Below, piece by piece: positions 1-7,626 of a DNA stretch of 21,315 bases. Within the stretch, counting starts at the first letter, position 1. Every line of letters begins with the position of its first letter. Made by a program: the position numbers and the translations under genes. Below the pieces are notes generated by a model. That model saw only the letters and a program-made list of their open reading frames with translations. It ran no database searches and was not told the DNA's origin. Origin of the DNA: a virus; the IMG/VR virus record IMGVR_UViG_3300000318_000013, positions 1 through 21,315 of that record; one strand, given 5' to 3'.

Positions 1-1452
1 CTTGCGTCCAAGCCTATCCGGTATGTCATCGGCGACGAGCGGGACCGCTGGGCAGTATCGGCTGGCAAGGAAGGCGATCCGTGGAAACTTGCGATGGCCC
101 GGCAGATCACTTTCTATAACGCTAAGGCGGTGGAGGTTAGTACCCCAACCATCAAAGGTGCAAGTGCTATTGAGGATTCCTATTCTGAAGGTACAATGGA
201 GCGATGGTGCATACAATGTCCGCATTGCGGCGACTTTCACGATATTCGCTTTTCAGATATACGCTATGAGAAAGAGGAAAAAGTTGTTCACAACAAAAAG
301 CAGTATAAGGTAACAAAAATCTGTTATGCCTGTAAAAGTTGTGGCTGTATCTCGGACGAAAGGATAATGAAGAAGCAGCCTGCAAAATGGATTGCAGAAA
401 ATCCAGATGCCTACGAACGGGGCGTCCGTTCCTTCTGGCTCAACTCCTTTGTGAGTCCCTGGGCCTCGTGGGAATCGACAATCTTGGAATACCTCTATGC
501 TATTGGTAGTACAGCAAAAATGCAAGTCGTTTACAACACTCGTTTCGGAGAATTATGGGAGGATCGTGGCGACCTGGAGGACGAGGGTAGCCTGCTTGCC
601 CGACGTGAAGATTATCCGGAAGATGCAGATCTGCCGGAAGGAGTTATGGTGCTAACCTGTGGAGTTGATACGCAGGATGATCGCCTCGAATATGAGGTAG
701 TCGGGTTCGGACACTTCGGTGAAAACTGGGGTATCAAGAAAGGAATTATCATGGGCCGTCCTGACGAGGCAGAAGTTTGGAACCGGCTGGATGATGTACT
801 GGAACATATCTATCGGTTTGAAGATGGATCCGGACTGAGAGTGTCCATGACGTTCTGTGACGAGGGCGGACATTTCACGCAGGATGTGAGATTACAATGC
901 CGGGCACGGCTCGGCAAAAAGGTGTTCGCTATAAAAGGGCGCTCCGGTGATGGAGTGCCTTTTACTGCTCCACCGAAAAAACAAAAGATTGTTGTCAAAG
1001 GAAAGTTTGTCGGTACCTGCTGGCAGTATGCCATCGGTGTCGACTCCGGCAAGCAGATTATCATGGACAATCTGAGGGTGCAGAGCGAGGGCAGCAAATA
1101 CAGCCACTTCCCCAGGAGGGATGATTACGGGTCCTCTTATTTCACTGGTCTGCTCTCCGAGAGGCTTGTATATAAACCAGAAAGAAAGCAGCCCTGGCAG
1201 TGGGAGAAGATACCCGGCCATGAACGGAACGAACCGCTTGACTGTAGGAACTATGCACTGGCAGCGTTCAAGGCTTTATCTCCTGACATGGACGCAATCG
1301 ACTCGCGGCTCAAAGCTGCAAAAAGAGAAATACGCGGTAATGCCGCTGCAGCTTTGCTCGGTGCTGTGTCAGGCAAGGCTAACCCGGCACAAAAACCGGT
1401 ACGTAAAAAAACCGCAGGCAGCGCACTTAAAAAATATTACGATGAATGGTAG
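1..1452 (+). CDS. Phage terminase large subunit, GpA family (5' partial)
   Basis: ATP-driven DNA-packaging motor and nuclease that docks on the portal and cuts phage DNA. Reading frame 1 is open from the first base, so the gene begins upstream; 483 residues are present. GpA-type terminases have roughly 600-650, so the N-terminal part with Walker A is missing. Visible landmarks: IGDERDRW near residues 10-17 matches the Walker B region (usually DEVD), followed by EGDPWKLA and STPTIKGAS, both typical of the family. A zinc-ribbon-like set of cysteines follows (CIQCPHC, later CYACKSCGC). The RNase H-like nuclease domain starts with GVDTQDDRLEYEVVGFG near residue 221, with further acidic sites at FCDEGGH and DCRNYALAA. 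The ATG at 94 is internal, not the true start. The stop at 1450-1452 lies 8 bases before the next start. Family call is firm; lambda gpA is the reference. Confidence 0.95.
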   Translation, partial: LASKPIRYVIGDERDRWAVSAGKEGDPWKLAMARQITFYNAKAVEVSTPTIKGASAIEDSYSEGTMERWCIQCPHCGDFHDIRFSDIRYEKEEKVVHNKKQYKVTKICYACKSCGCISDERIMKKQPAKWIAENPDAYERGVRSFWLNSFVSPWASWESTILEYLYAIGSTAKMQVVYNTRFGELWEDRGDLEDEGSLLARREDYPEDADLPEGVMVLTCGVDTQDDRLEYEVVGFGHFGENWGIKKGIIMGRPDEAEVWNRLDDVLEHIYRFEDGSGLRVSMTFCDEGGHFTQDVRLQCRARLGKKVFAIKGRSGDGVPFTAPPKKQKIVVKGKFVGTCWQYAIGVDSGKQIIMDNLRVQSEGSKYSHFPRRDDYGSSYFTGLLSERLVYKPERKQPWQWEKIPGHERNEPLDCRNYALAAFKALSPDMDAIDSRLKAAKREIRGNAAAALLGAVSGKANPAQKPVRKKTAGSALKKYYDEW

Positions 1453-1460
1453 GTGATAGC

Positions 1461-1718
1461 ATGGCAGATAAGATTGAGATACAGGCCAGGCTTGATTTTT
1501 GGAAAAGCGCACTCCTGAAAAAGAGAGCCGCTTACCTTGCGCTGCTGGACGGCGGCGTGAAAAGCTACACCATTGATGACCGCGCCCTCACCCGTTTCGA
1601 CTTGGACACTTTATCCAAAGAGATAACGGAAGCAGAGCGAAAGGTTGACGAGCTCACAGCAATGCTGCAGGGCAGGAAACCGAGAAAAGCTTTCGGCATT
1701 ATACCGAGAGACTGGTAA
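1461..1718 (+). CDS. Small gpW-position head-tail joining protein (DUF6148-like)
   Basis: 85-residue protein between terminase and portal, the place of lambda gpW, which closes the portal channel after packaging. It begins with a helical stretch (ARLDFWKSALLKKRAAYLALL), then a short hairpin-like SYTIDDRALTRFDLDTL, then a second charged helix (EITEAERKVDELTAML). This helix-hairpin-helix layout and the 'SYTI..R.LTR.DL' wording resemble small phage proteins of the DUF6148 type. I chose ATG 1461 over the upstream GTG at 1446 because AGGTG sits about 7 bases before it. Function is inferred from position and shape; direct sequence similarity to gpW is not evident. Confidence 0.75.
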   Translation: MADKIEIQARLDFWKSALLKKRAAYLALLDGGVKSYTIDDRALTRFDLDTLSKEITEAERKVDELTAMLQGRKPRKAFGIIPRDW

Positions 1719-1824
1719 AGGGTATACGTCCGAAAGGACTTTTGCCCCGGGACACCTGACGGAGTTTTGCTCCTTTCGTCATCAGGTGTCCCGGTTATAT
1801 TACAAAGATTGGAGGCGAAAAACA
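1719..1824 (+). other. Intergenic leader with two hairpins before the portal gene
   Basis: This 106-base gap holds a small GAAA-capped hairpin (GTCC 1728-1731 with GGAC 1736-1739, then TTTT 1740-1743) and a strong one: arm 1747-1759 (CCGGGACACCTGA) pairs perfectly over 13 bp with 1782-1794 (TCAGGTGTCCCGG). An inner stem GGAG 1761-1764 / CTCC 1770-1773 closes a TTTTG loop. The large hairpin is not followed by a T-run, so it does not look like a standard intrinsic terminator. It lies 16 bases before the portal Shine-Dalgarno (GGAGG 1811-1815). RNA processing, mRNA protection or attenuation are all possible. The structure is directly visible; the role is not. Confidence 0.8.
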
Positions 1825-3420
1825 TTGAGTGAAAAAAACCACAGGCGTGGAGGTTCGCCGAATGTCAAAGGATACAGCGAGGCTGGCGCCAGCGAAGTGC
1901 GGCGGGCACTCAAGGGGTTCATAGCACGCAGCGGCTCGCCGACTGAGGATATAGATTGGAACAATTACACACTCCGGCAGCGCGGCAGAATGTTGTATAT
2001 GGCCTCGCCGATTGCGACGTCCGCTATCAACACGAACCGGACAAAGGTTGTCGGTACTGGGCTCACCCTGAAAAGCGCTATCGACCGTGTGCTGTTGGGG
2101 TTATCTCCGGAAGCAGCAAAGGTATGGCAGCGGTTGACGGAATCGGAATTTGCGATGTGGTCCGGTAAAAAAGGTAATTGTGACGCCACCGGCGTTAATA
2201 ACTTCGAAGGGCTACAGCAGCTGGCATTAAAGGCGTGGCTCATGAGCGGTGATGTGTTCCCGTTGTTTAAGCGATATAATCCATCACTGATAAATCCCTA
2301 CTCCCTGCGCATACACCTTATTGAAGCAGACCGGGTGAGCACGCCTTCAGACTATGGCAGCGCAGCTGTTCCTTCCCCACGGTTCACTGACGGAATAAAT
2401 CCGGACACAGAAAACAATGTTCATGATGGCGTGGAAGTCGATAGCAACGGCATGATTGTGGCTTATCACATCCGCAATACATATCCGAATCAGATTACAG
2501 CCGAAACAACAAAGTGGACTCGTGTCGAAGCATACGGAGCTAAGACCGGATTGCCGAATATGCTACACGTTATGGACAGTGAGCGCCCTGACCAGTACAG
2601 AGGTGTTACCTACCTCGCCCAGGTTATTGAGCCGTTGTTGCAACTGCGAAGATATACCGAGAGCGAGCTTATGGCAGCGCTGGTACAGAGTTTCTTCACC
2701 GCATGGATAACGACAAAGACAGATCCAACCGAGATACCCATGAACGAAACCGGGTCCGGTGATGTTGTCGGTGTACCTGGTGAACAGCCGAATGATGTAT
2801 CAGCGAGTCCGAATGAATATGAAATGGCGCCGGGCACGGTCAACCATCTTGAAGACGGAGAGGAAATAACATTCGGCAATCCGAACATTCCGACTTCTGG
2901 CTTTGATAGCTTTGTAAAAGCTATATGCCGCCTCGTAGGCGCAGCCTTGGAACTGCCTTACGATGTGCTTATCAAGGAATATAACGCCTCATATTCAGCA
3001 AGCCGCGCGGCACTGCTGGAAGCATGGGAAGCTTTTAAAATGCGCCGGAAATGGTTTGTTGATGATTTCTGTCAGCCTATCTATGAAGTATGGCTTGCAG
3101 AGGCAGTGGCCAGAGGCCGGATAAAGGCTCCTGGCTTTTTTGATGATCCGAGAATCCGGGCTGCATGGTGCAGCGCTCGTTGGATAGGACCTGTTCAGGG
3201 ACAGCTCGACCCGAGCAAAGAGGCCAAGGCAGCAATAATGACAGTAGATAGAGGATTCAAAACCCACGAACAAATCACCCGAGAGCTGGGTGGCGGTGAC
3301 TGGGAGGCTAACGTCGAGCAGCTGAAGCTCGAAAACGAAAAACTACTTGAAGCCGGTGGTGGCAAATACATGGCTACACTCGGCGAAAATGAATCGGAAG
3401 GAAGTGAATCTGGTGCCTAA
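1825..3420 (+). CDS. Portal protein, lambda gpB family
   Basis: Forms the dodecameric ring at one capsid vertex through which DNA enters and to which the tail connects. 531 residues, close to lambda gpB (533). Family-typical stretches: ARSGSPTEDIDWNNYTLRQR, then SPIATSAINTNRTKVVGTGL, LIEADRVSTP, HVMDSERPDQYRGV and LELPYDVLIKEYNASYSASR, the last being a hallmark of lambda-type portals. The start is TTG 1825: GGAGG at 1811-1815 precedes it by 9 bases and no in-frame ATG exists until MLYMASP, about 55 residues in. The frame is open further upstream to 1645, but that part crosses the hairpin leader and overlaps the preceding gene, so it is not counted. The 3' end overlaps the protease start (GTG 3413) by 8 bases. 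Confidence 0.93.
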   Translation: MSEKNHRRGGSPNVKGYSEAGASEVRRALKGFIARSGSPTEDIDWNNYTLRQRGRMLYMASPIATSAINTNRTKVVGTGLTLKSAIDRVLLGLSPEAAKVWQRLTESEFAMWSGKKGNCDATGVNNFEGLQQLALKAWLMSGDVFPLFKRYNPSLINPYSLRIHLIEADRVSTPSDYGSAAVPSPRFTDGINPDTENNVHDGVEVDSNGMIVAYHIRNTYPNQITAETTKWTRVEAYGAKTGLPNMLHVMDSERPDQYRGVTYLAQVIEPLLQLRRYTESELMAALVQSFFTAWITTKTDPTEIPMNETGSGDVVGVPGEQPNDVSASPNEYEMAPGTVNHLEDGEEITFGNPNIPTSGFDSFVKAICRLVGAALELPYDVLIKEYNASYSASRAALLEAWEAFKMRRKWFVDDFCQPIYEVWLAEAVARGRIKAPGFFDDPRIRAAWCSARWIGPVQGQLDPSKEAKAAIMTVDRGFKTHEQITRELGGGDWEANVEQLKLENEKLLEAGGGKYMATLGENESEGSESGA

Positions 3421-4651
3421 ATATTTCAAAAATCCTTTTGCAAGGAATACGGCCAATGTAAATATCCAGCGTGATTTTTATACTATGGCCACGGTGAACG
3501 GTGACGAGGCAGAGATTGTCATGTATGGCGAGATTGTGGAGCAGCAGCCGATAGACTGGTGGTCCGGTGAACCAATTGAGGGACAGTACATCATTGAAAG
3601 CGAGTTTCTCAAAGATCTAAAAGCCGTGGAGGGCGCGAAGACCATTAACATCCGCATGAACAGTCTCGGCGGTGATGCAGGCGTGTCCATTCTCATACAC
3701 AACCGGCTCAGAGAACTTGCTGCGAAAGGTACATCCTTAGTTTGCATCGTAGACGGTATAGCGATGTCAGGAGGATCGCTTATTATGTGTGCCTGCGATA
3801 CGGTGCGCGTCAATCCGTCCAGTCTTGTGATGATCCATAAGTGTTGGACGTTATTATTCGGCGGCTATAACGCAGATGAGTTGCGGCAGGTCGCTGATAA
3901 AAACGAAGCCTGGGATAAAGCCCAGATAGCCATATACACACGCAAGTGCAAACTCTCCGAAACGATTGTTACACATATGATGGCCGACACGACTTACATG
4001 ACGGGCAAAGAAGCGGTCGAAAAGGGCTTTGCAGACGAACTGCTGGATGATGCAGAGCCACTTGATATTGCGGCTAGCGCGGATGGCAGACACCTATTCG
4101 TCAGAGGACGAGAGTTACACCTTACGTCTGGTATGTTTTTACCGGACAACATCCCAACGGTTGATCCCGCGAAAGCGGATGAAACAAATATAACTCAGCC
4201 GGCTACAACCGGCGGTCAAGAAGGAGGAAAACTCATGGCAAAAAATCTTGAAGAGCTCCGCACAGAAAACCCGGAGCTTGCAGACACGCTGATGACTGAG
4301 GCCAAGGCCGCTGTGTCCACACAAGCCGGAACCGCAGTTGAGGCAGAACGTAAGCGTATCGAGGAGATTGATTCTATATCTGCCTTGTACGATGACGAAA
4401 CCGTAAAAGAGGCCAAGTATGGTAAAACAGCCTGCACAGCTCAGGAACTTGCTTTCCGTGCAGCTCAAACCGCTGCAAAGAAAGGCAAGGAAACCCTCGG
4501 CAATATGGATGAGGATTTCAAAGCCTCAGGTGCAGGTGATGTTAAGGCGGCTCCTGCTGCTGGTGAAGACGACAAACCGCTTACACCTGAACAGCGAATG
4601 GCGGCAGGACGTGCAGACGCCAAGAAAATTCAGAACAAGGAGGATAAGTGA
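3413..4651 (+). CDS. ClpP/S49-type prohead protease with C-terminal scaffold region (lambda C-like)
   Basis: Serine protease that processes head proteins during capsid maturation. 412 residues. The N-terminal 230 or so form the ClpP-like fold: RMNSLGGDAG, then GIAMSGGS with the presumed nucleophile Ser119, then MIHK with His142; MTGKEAVEKGFADEL closes the domain. From about residue 275 the sequence becomes acidic, charged and Ala/Gln-rich, as in assembly scaffolds, and this part can also be made alone (see nested CDS at 4235). Start choice: GTG 3413 has GGAAGGAAG at 3396-3404, about 8 bases upstream, and overlaps the portal stop. ATG 3389 in the same frame, giving 8 more residues, is the alternative. 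The catalytic Asp could not be assigned by eye. Confidence 0.9.
   Translation: MPKYFKNPFARNTANVNIQRDFYTMATVNGDEAEIVMYGEIVEQQPIDWWSGEPIEGQYIIESEFLKDLKAVEGAKTINIRMNSLGGDAGVSILIHNRLRELAAKGTSLVCIVDGIAMSGGSLIMCACDTVRVNPSSLVMIHKCWTLLFGGYNADELRQVADKNEAWDKAQIAIYTRKCKLSETIVTHMMADTTYMTGKEAVEKGFADELLDDAEPLDIAASADGRHLFVRGRELHLTSGMFLPDNIPTVDPAKADETNITQPATTGGQEGGKLMAKNLEELRTENPELADTLMTEAKAAVSTQAGTAVEAERKRIEEIDSISALYDDETVKEAKYGKTACTAQELAFRAAQTAAKKGKETLGNMDEDFKASGAGDVKAAPAAGEDDKPLTPEQRMAAGRADAKKIQNKEDK
4221..4227 (+). promoter_or_regulatory. Internal Shine-Dalgarno for the nested scaffold
   Basis: AAGGAGG inside the protease coding region, 7 bases before ATG 4235. It encodes part of the GGQEGGK linker between the protease and scaffold parts, so the linker doubles as a ribosome-binding site. 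Confidence 0.85.
4235..4651 (+). CDS. Nested in-frame scaffold protein (lambda Nu3-like)
   Basis: 138-residue product starting at Met275 of the protease, in the same frame. A perfect AAGGAGG at 4221-4227 lies 7 bases before ATG 4235, among the strongest ribosome sites in the window and without purpose unless translation starts here. The product opens MAKNLEELRTENPEL, is rich in Ala, Glu and Lys, predicted helical, and ends with a polar PLTPEQRMAAGRADAKK tail. In lambda, scaffold Nu3 is likewise the separately initiated C-terminal part of protease gene C. The scaffold would template capsid assembly and then be removed. Evidence for the start is direct; the Nu3 role is inferred from gene order and composition. 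Confidence 0.82.
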   Translation: MAKNLEELRTENPELADTLMTEAKAAVSTQAGTAVEAERKRIEEIDSISALYDDETVKEAKYGKTACTAQELAFRAAQTAAKKGKETLGNMDEDFKASGAGDVKAAPAAGEDDKPLTPEQRMAAGRADAKKIQNKEDK

Positions 4652-4653
4652 AA

Positions 4654-5052
4654 ATGTCACATTTGAACAGAAAAGTCGGTGAAGTGGAGTATGACAAGCT
4701 GATTGCTGGCGTAACGCCTGCGATTCATGTCAACTCCGGCGTCATCAGAAAGCTTGCTGCAGCCGCGGCCCTTGTACGCGGTACTGTGCTTGCAAAGTCC
4801 TCCGGCTCTGCCGGGGACGGAAAACTTGTTATCCTCGGCACAACTGCCGTAGAGAACGAGACCCTCACCCCCGATTGCATCCTTTGTGATGATATGGATG
4901 TCGGGACAGCTGCTGATGTAAATGCAGCGGTATTCACCGCAGGCTGCTTCAATGCAGACGCACTTACCGTTAAAACCGCATACACCATGATCGAGGCAGA
5001 TAAGGACAAGCTGCGTGAGCGCGGCATCTATCTCGGCACGGTGTTGGCGTAA
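4654..5052 (+). CDS. Head decoration protein, lambda gpD family
   Basis: Small trimeric protein that clamps the outside of the expanded capsid. 132 residues (lambda gpD has 110). Family features: VTPAIHVNSGVIRKLAAAAALVRGTVL (here split at VNSG / VIRK for reading), then PDCILCDDMDVG, VFTAGCFNADAL and a C-terminal LRERGIYL. ATG 4654 was taken as start because AAGGAGG at 4637-4643 is 10 bases away. A GTG at 4648 in the same frame would be only 4 bases from that site, although it overlaps the protease stop as GTGA. It lies directly before the major capsid gene, as D lies before E in lambda. Confidence 0.9.
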   Translation: MSHLNRKVGEVEYDKLIAGVTPAIHVNSGVIRKLAAAAALVRGTVLAKSSGSAGDGKLVILGTTAVENETLTPDCILCDDMDVGTAADVNAAVFTAGCFNADALTVKTAYTMIEADKDKLRERGIYLGTVLA

Positions 5053-5072
5053 CTTAAGGAGGTATATGAAAA

Positions 5073-6146
5073 ATGCCACAAAACATTGATTTATTCGACA
5101 GCTACTACATGGCGGGTATGGTGCAGTCAATTGTTCCGCAGATGACCTTTTTCCGCGACCGTTACTTTCCTACCGGAGCCGCCGACATCTTTGCCGCCGA
5201 CAAGGTATTGGTTGAGTATCAGGATGGAGACCGCAGGCTCGCTCCGTTTGTAGTGCCCCGTGCCGGTGATATCCCTATCGCTCGCGGCGGATATGAAGTG
5301 CACGAATTCGAGACGCCCAGCATCCTGCCTTCTCGTATGCTGACACTGGATGATTTGCAGAGGCGCGGATTTGGCGAGGCTCTGTTCTCTGGTTCAACCC
5401 AGGCAGAACGTGCAAGGGCTTTGCACCTTCGCGACCTGTCCGACCTCGACAGGCGTATCACACGACGTGAGGAATGGATGGCAGTCCAGACTATGATCAA
5501 CAACGGCTGCACCATGACAGCCTACATCGACAACGCAACCGTTGGCAAGACATATGATGTGTTCTTCTACGACACATCCGGAAGCAACCCTGCTATCTAC
5601 ACCGCAGGTGACCAGTGGGACGACACCAATGGCGACTTCTGGGGTGACATAGAGGCTATGTGCGGATCATTAGCCGACAGAGGATTGGCTGCTGCTGATC
5701 TCATACTCGGATCCACTGCAGCAAATTTTGTCTTGTCGGATGAAACCATCGCCAAGAAGCTTGACAACAGGAGAATGGAATTCGGGCAGATTGCACCGAA
5801 AATCACAACTCCCGGCGTTTCATGGCTGGGAAGGTTGAACTTCTCCGGCTTCGAGTTGGATATATTCTCTGTCCGCGAGACCTATGTGGACACTGCCGGC
5901 ACAACTCAGAAATTCTTCCCTGCAAAGAGTGCAATGGTTACTGCTCCTAATTGCGGACACATGATGTACGCTCAGATCAGCCAGATTGAACCGGACGAAC
6001 AGTTCCACACTTTCGCCATGAAGCGTGTCCCGAAATTCGTGGTTGACCGTGATAAGGACACCCGTAAGCTGAGACTTGGTTCCCGACCGCTCGCTGCGCC
6101 CCTGCAGAAATCCCCATGGATTTATGCGGCTGACGTAGTATTATAA
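5073..6146 (+). CDS. Major capsid protein, lambda gpE family
   Basis: Main shell protein of the icosahedral head (HK97-like fold in this family). 357 residues, near the lambda gpE length (341). Recognisable stretches include IVPQMTFFRDRYFPTG, VLVEYQDGDRRLAPFVVPR, the segment FETPSILPSRMLTLDDLQRR, and a C-terminal HTFAMKRVPKFVVDRDKDTR. TAAGGAGG at 5055-5062 lies 10 bases before ATG 5073. A nearer ATG at 5066 is out of frame and stops after seven codons. The strong ribosome site fits a highly expressed shell protein. Confidence 0.94.
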   Translation: MPQNIDLFDSYYMAGMVQSIVPQMTFFRDRYFPTGAADIFAADKVLVEYQDGDRRLAPFVVPRAGDIPIARGGYEVHEFETPSILPSRMLTLDDLQRRGFGEALFSGSTQAERARALHLRDLSDLDRRITRREEWMAVQTMINNGCTMTAYIDNATVGKTYDVFFYDTSGSNPAIYTAGDQWDDTNGDFWGDIEAMCGSLADRGLAAADLILGSTAANFVLSDETIAKKLDNRRMEFGQIAPKITTPGVSWLGRLNFSGFELDIFSVRETYVDTAGTTQKFFPAKSAMVTAPNCGHMMYAQISQIEPDEQFHTFAMKRVPKFVVDRDKDTRKLRLGSRPLAAPLQKSPWIYAADVVL

Positions 6147-6173
6147 GGTCACTAACCGGAAAGGAGTAAATTC

Positions 6174-6680
6174 ATGAAGCTTATCAAGATAGTGAACGGC
6201 ACCTATGGCCACAAGGCTCCTGGAGCGAGAAGTGTCTATCCGAAGTCTGCCGGCGACCCTCCATTTGAGGTAGATGACGCCAAAGCCGACCGCCTTGTTA
6301 CTCTCGGAGTCGCTGCTTATGTCACCACCGATGAAAACCCCGGCAAGGCTGTTTCAACTCCCGATAGTGGAGAGAACAAAACCGAGACGGGTAAAGCCGC
6401 ACCGGAAGGAAATGAGGGCGGGAAACCGTCCTACAATTCCAAGATGAGAGCCGATGAACTGAAAGAACTTTTGAAAAAGTATGGGCTAAGCTACAGGGTC
6501 GGCATGTCGAAAGACGTAATGGTAGCTGCTCTGGACGAGTATTTCAGCAAGAAGGATGAGGACGCCGGTGACGATTCTAACGAGGAGGTTACCGATGACA
6601 AGAAGTCCAGTGATACCGAGGATGAGATCGATGATGGCGAGACTCCTCCCGCTCTTTCCGCTGAGGATCCCGTTATATGA
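6174..6680 (+). CDS. Head accessory protein in the lambda FI position, with SAP/HeH-like motif
   Basis: 168 residues in three parts. Residues 1-55 are a compact N-terminal region (MKLIKIVNGTYGHK; FEVDDAKADRLVTLGVAAYV), a common start in Firmicutes phage proteins placed right after the capsid gene. Residues 56-85 are a Gly/Glu/Lys linker. Residues about 90-125 (MRADELKELLKKYGLSYRV, then SKDVMVAALDEYF) look like a SAP or HeH/LEM helix-extension-helix nucleic-acid-binding motif. The C-terminal 40 or so are strongly acidic. Lambda gpFI, also after E, helps terminase dock on the prohead; a similar aid to packaging is inferred from position. AAGGAG 6161-6166 sits 7 bases before the start. Confidence 0.75.
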   Translation: MKLIKIVNGTYGHKAPGARSVYPKSAGDPPFEVDDAKADRLVTLGVAAYVTTDENPGKAVSTPDSGENKTETGKAAPEGNEGGKPSYNSKMRADELKELLKKYGLSYRVGMSKDVMVAALDEYFSKKDEDAGDDSNEEVTDDKKSSDTEDEIDDGETPPALSAEDPVI

Positions 6681-7051
6681 GCGGCTTCAAGGATATGGTC
6701 GAGGCAGACAACAAGAATGTGTTTCTGAACGCAGGTGAGTTTGCAGAGTTGAACAAGGTTATCTATGACGGCGTGACATATGATGGAGAAAACCATAACG
6801 GCATACCAATCACATTGACAAGCCTGAAAGAGAAGGACCGGAGGCAACTCGTATCTGACCATGCACAAGGATTATTCCTTGTTTCCGGCATTTTGCATTG
6901 TGCCGCCTCCGACCTTGGCGGCGTTGTACCGGAAAAAGGAATGAAGATAAAAATAAGCGACGGCCCAGCTTTTTTTCGAAACTTTACCGTAGCAGCCTCA
7001 TCCTGTTCCGGTGGCATGATCCGTTTGGAATTGGAGGCGATTGACGAATGA
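6677..7051 (+). CDS. Head-tail connector candidate in the lambda FII position
   Basis: 124 residues, start overlapping the previous stop as ATGA. The sequence is mostly beta-type: VFLNAGEFAELNKVIYDG, then IPITLTSLKEKDRRQLVSD, then MKIKISDGPAFFRNFTVAAS and GGMIRLELEAIDE. Lambda gpFII (117 residues) is the connector that makes heads competent for tails, and gene order E-FI-FII-Z is kept here. I cannot claim sequence-level recognition; the call rests on size, fold impression and place. Confidence 0.65.
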   Translation: MSGFKDMVEADNKNVFLNAGEFAELNKVIYDGVTYDGENHNGIPITLTSLKEKDRRQLVSDHAQGLFLVSGILHCAASDLGGVVPEKGMKIKISDGPAFFRNFTVAASSCSGGMIRLELEAIDE

Positions 7052-7626
7052 GTGGAGCTATTTACTTCGACTTTGACGACAAAAAACTCGACCGTGCTCA
7101 GAAGCTGCTCGCAGGAATTCCGGACGGTATATACCGGGCTGTGGGCAGCGCTATCAAGAGAGCCGCACAGCACGGACTCACCGTAGGCATGCGGATTGTG
7201 TCCGAGGAATACGCTATCGGACAGGACCAGCTCAAAAGCAACACAAGGCATATTAACACCATTGTAAAAGATGGTAAAGGCTCTTTTGAGGTTACTTTCG
7301 GATATCGTGGTAATGTTATCCCGCTGATCCGGTTTGACACCCAGGTCGGCAAGGATGGCAATGTATCAGCAAGGGTACTCCGAAGCAATGCAAAGAAAGC
7401 TCTTGAACATGCCTTTATTGCAAATGTCGGAGGCCATCGCGGAATCTTTGAAAGGGAATCCGAATCGAGGCTGCCTATTAAAGAGATTTATGGTCCTTCA
7501 GCAGTCCAGGCGTTCTATGCCAGAGAAGAAACCGTCGACAAGATGGACGAGGAAATCCGAAAGACCTACGAAGACCGTATCGAACACGAGATCACCAGAG
7601 TAATGAATGGATGGGGTGGTAGATAG
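7048..7626 (+). CDS. Minor tail / joining protein, lambda gpZ family
   Basis: 192 residues, about the length of lambda gpZ. The family core is visible: ALEHAFIANVGGHRGIFERE followed by SRLPIKEIYGPSAVQAF, matching the 'F.A....H.G.F.R...RLPI...GPS' pattern of prophage tail-Z proteins. In lambda, Z acts late in tail assembly at the end that joins the head and affects DNA positioning in the tail. It is less expected beside a contractile tail. The start overlaps the previous stop (ATGA) and has GGAGG at 7033-7037. Confidence 0.85.
   Translation: MSGAIYFDFDDKKLDRAQKLLAGIPDGIYRAVGSAIKRAAQHGLTVGMRIVSEEYAIGQDQLKSNTRHINTIVKDGKGSFEVTFGYRGNVIPLIRFDTQVGKDGNVSARVLRSNAKKALEHAFIANVGGHRGIFERESESRLPIKEIYGPSAVQAFYAREETVDKMDEEIRKTYEDRIEHEITRVMNGWGGR

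Noticed and set aside
2-313. Frame-2 ORF at the left edge
   Set aside because: It overlaps the terminase frame, which shows clear GpA motifs from base 1; the ORF has no recognisable content.
1740-1800. Intrinsic terminator before the portal gene
   Set aside because: The large stem is followed by TTATATTAC, not a T-run, and downstream genes must be transcribed in the same operon. The small hairpin has only TTTT and a 4-bp stem.
1645-1824. Upstream extension of the portal reading frame
   Set aside because: It crosses the hairpin leader and overlaps the gpW-like gene, and the sequence does not resemble a portal N-terminus; GGAGG points to TTG 1825.
5066-5089. Mini-ORF starting at ATG 5066 after the AAGGAGG of the capsid gene
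   Set aside because: It stops after seven codons; the capsid ATG at 5073 fits the ribosome site well.
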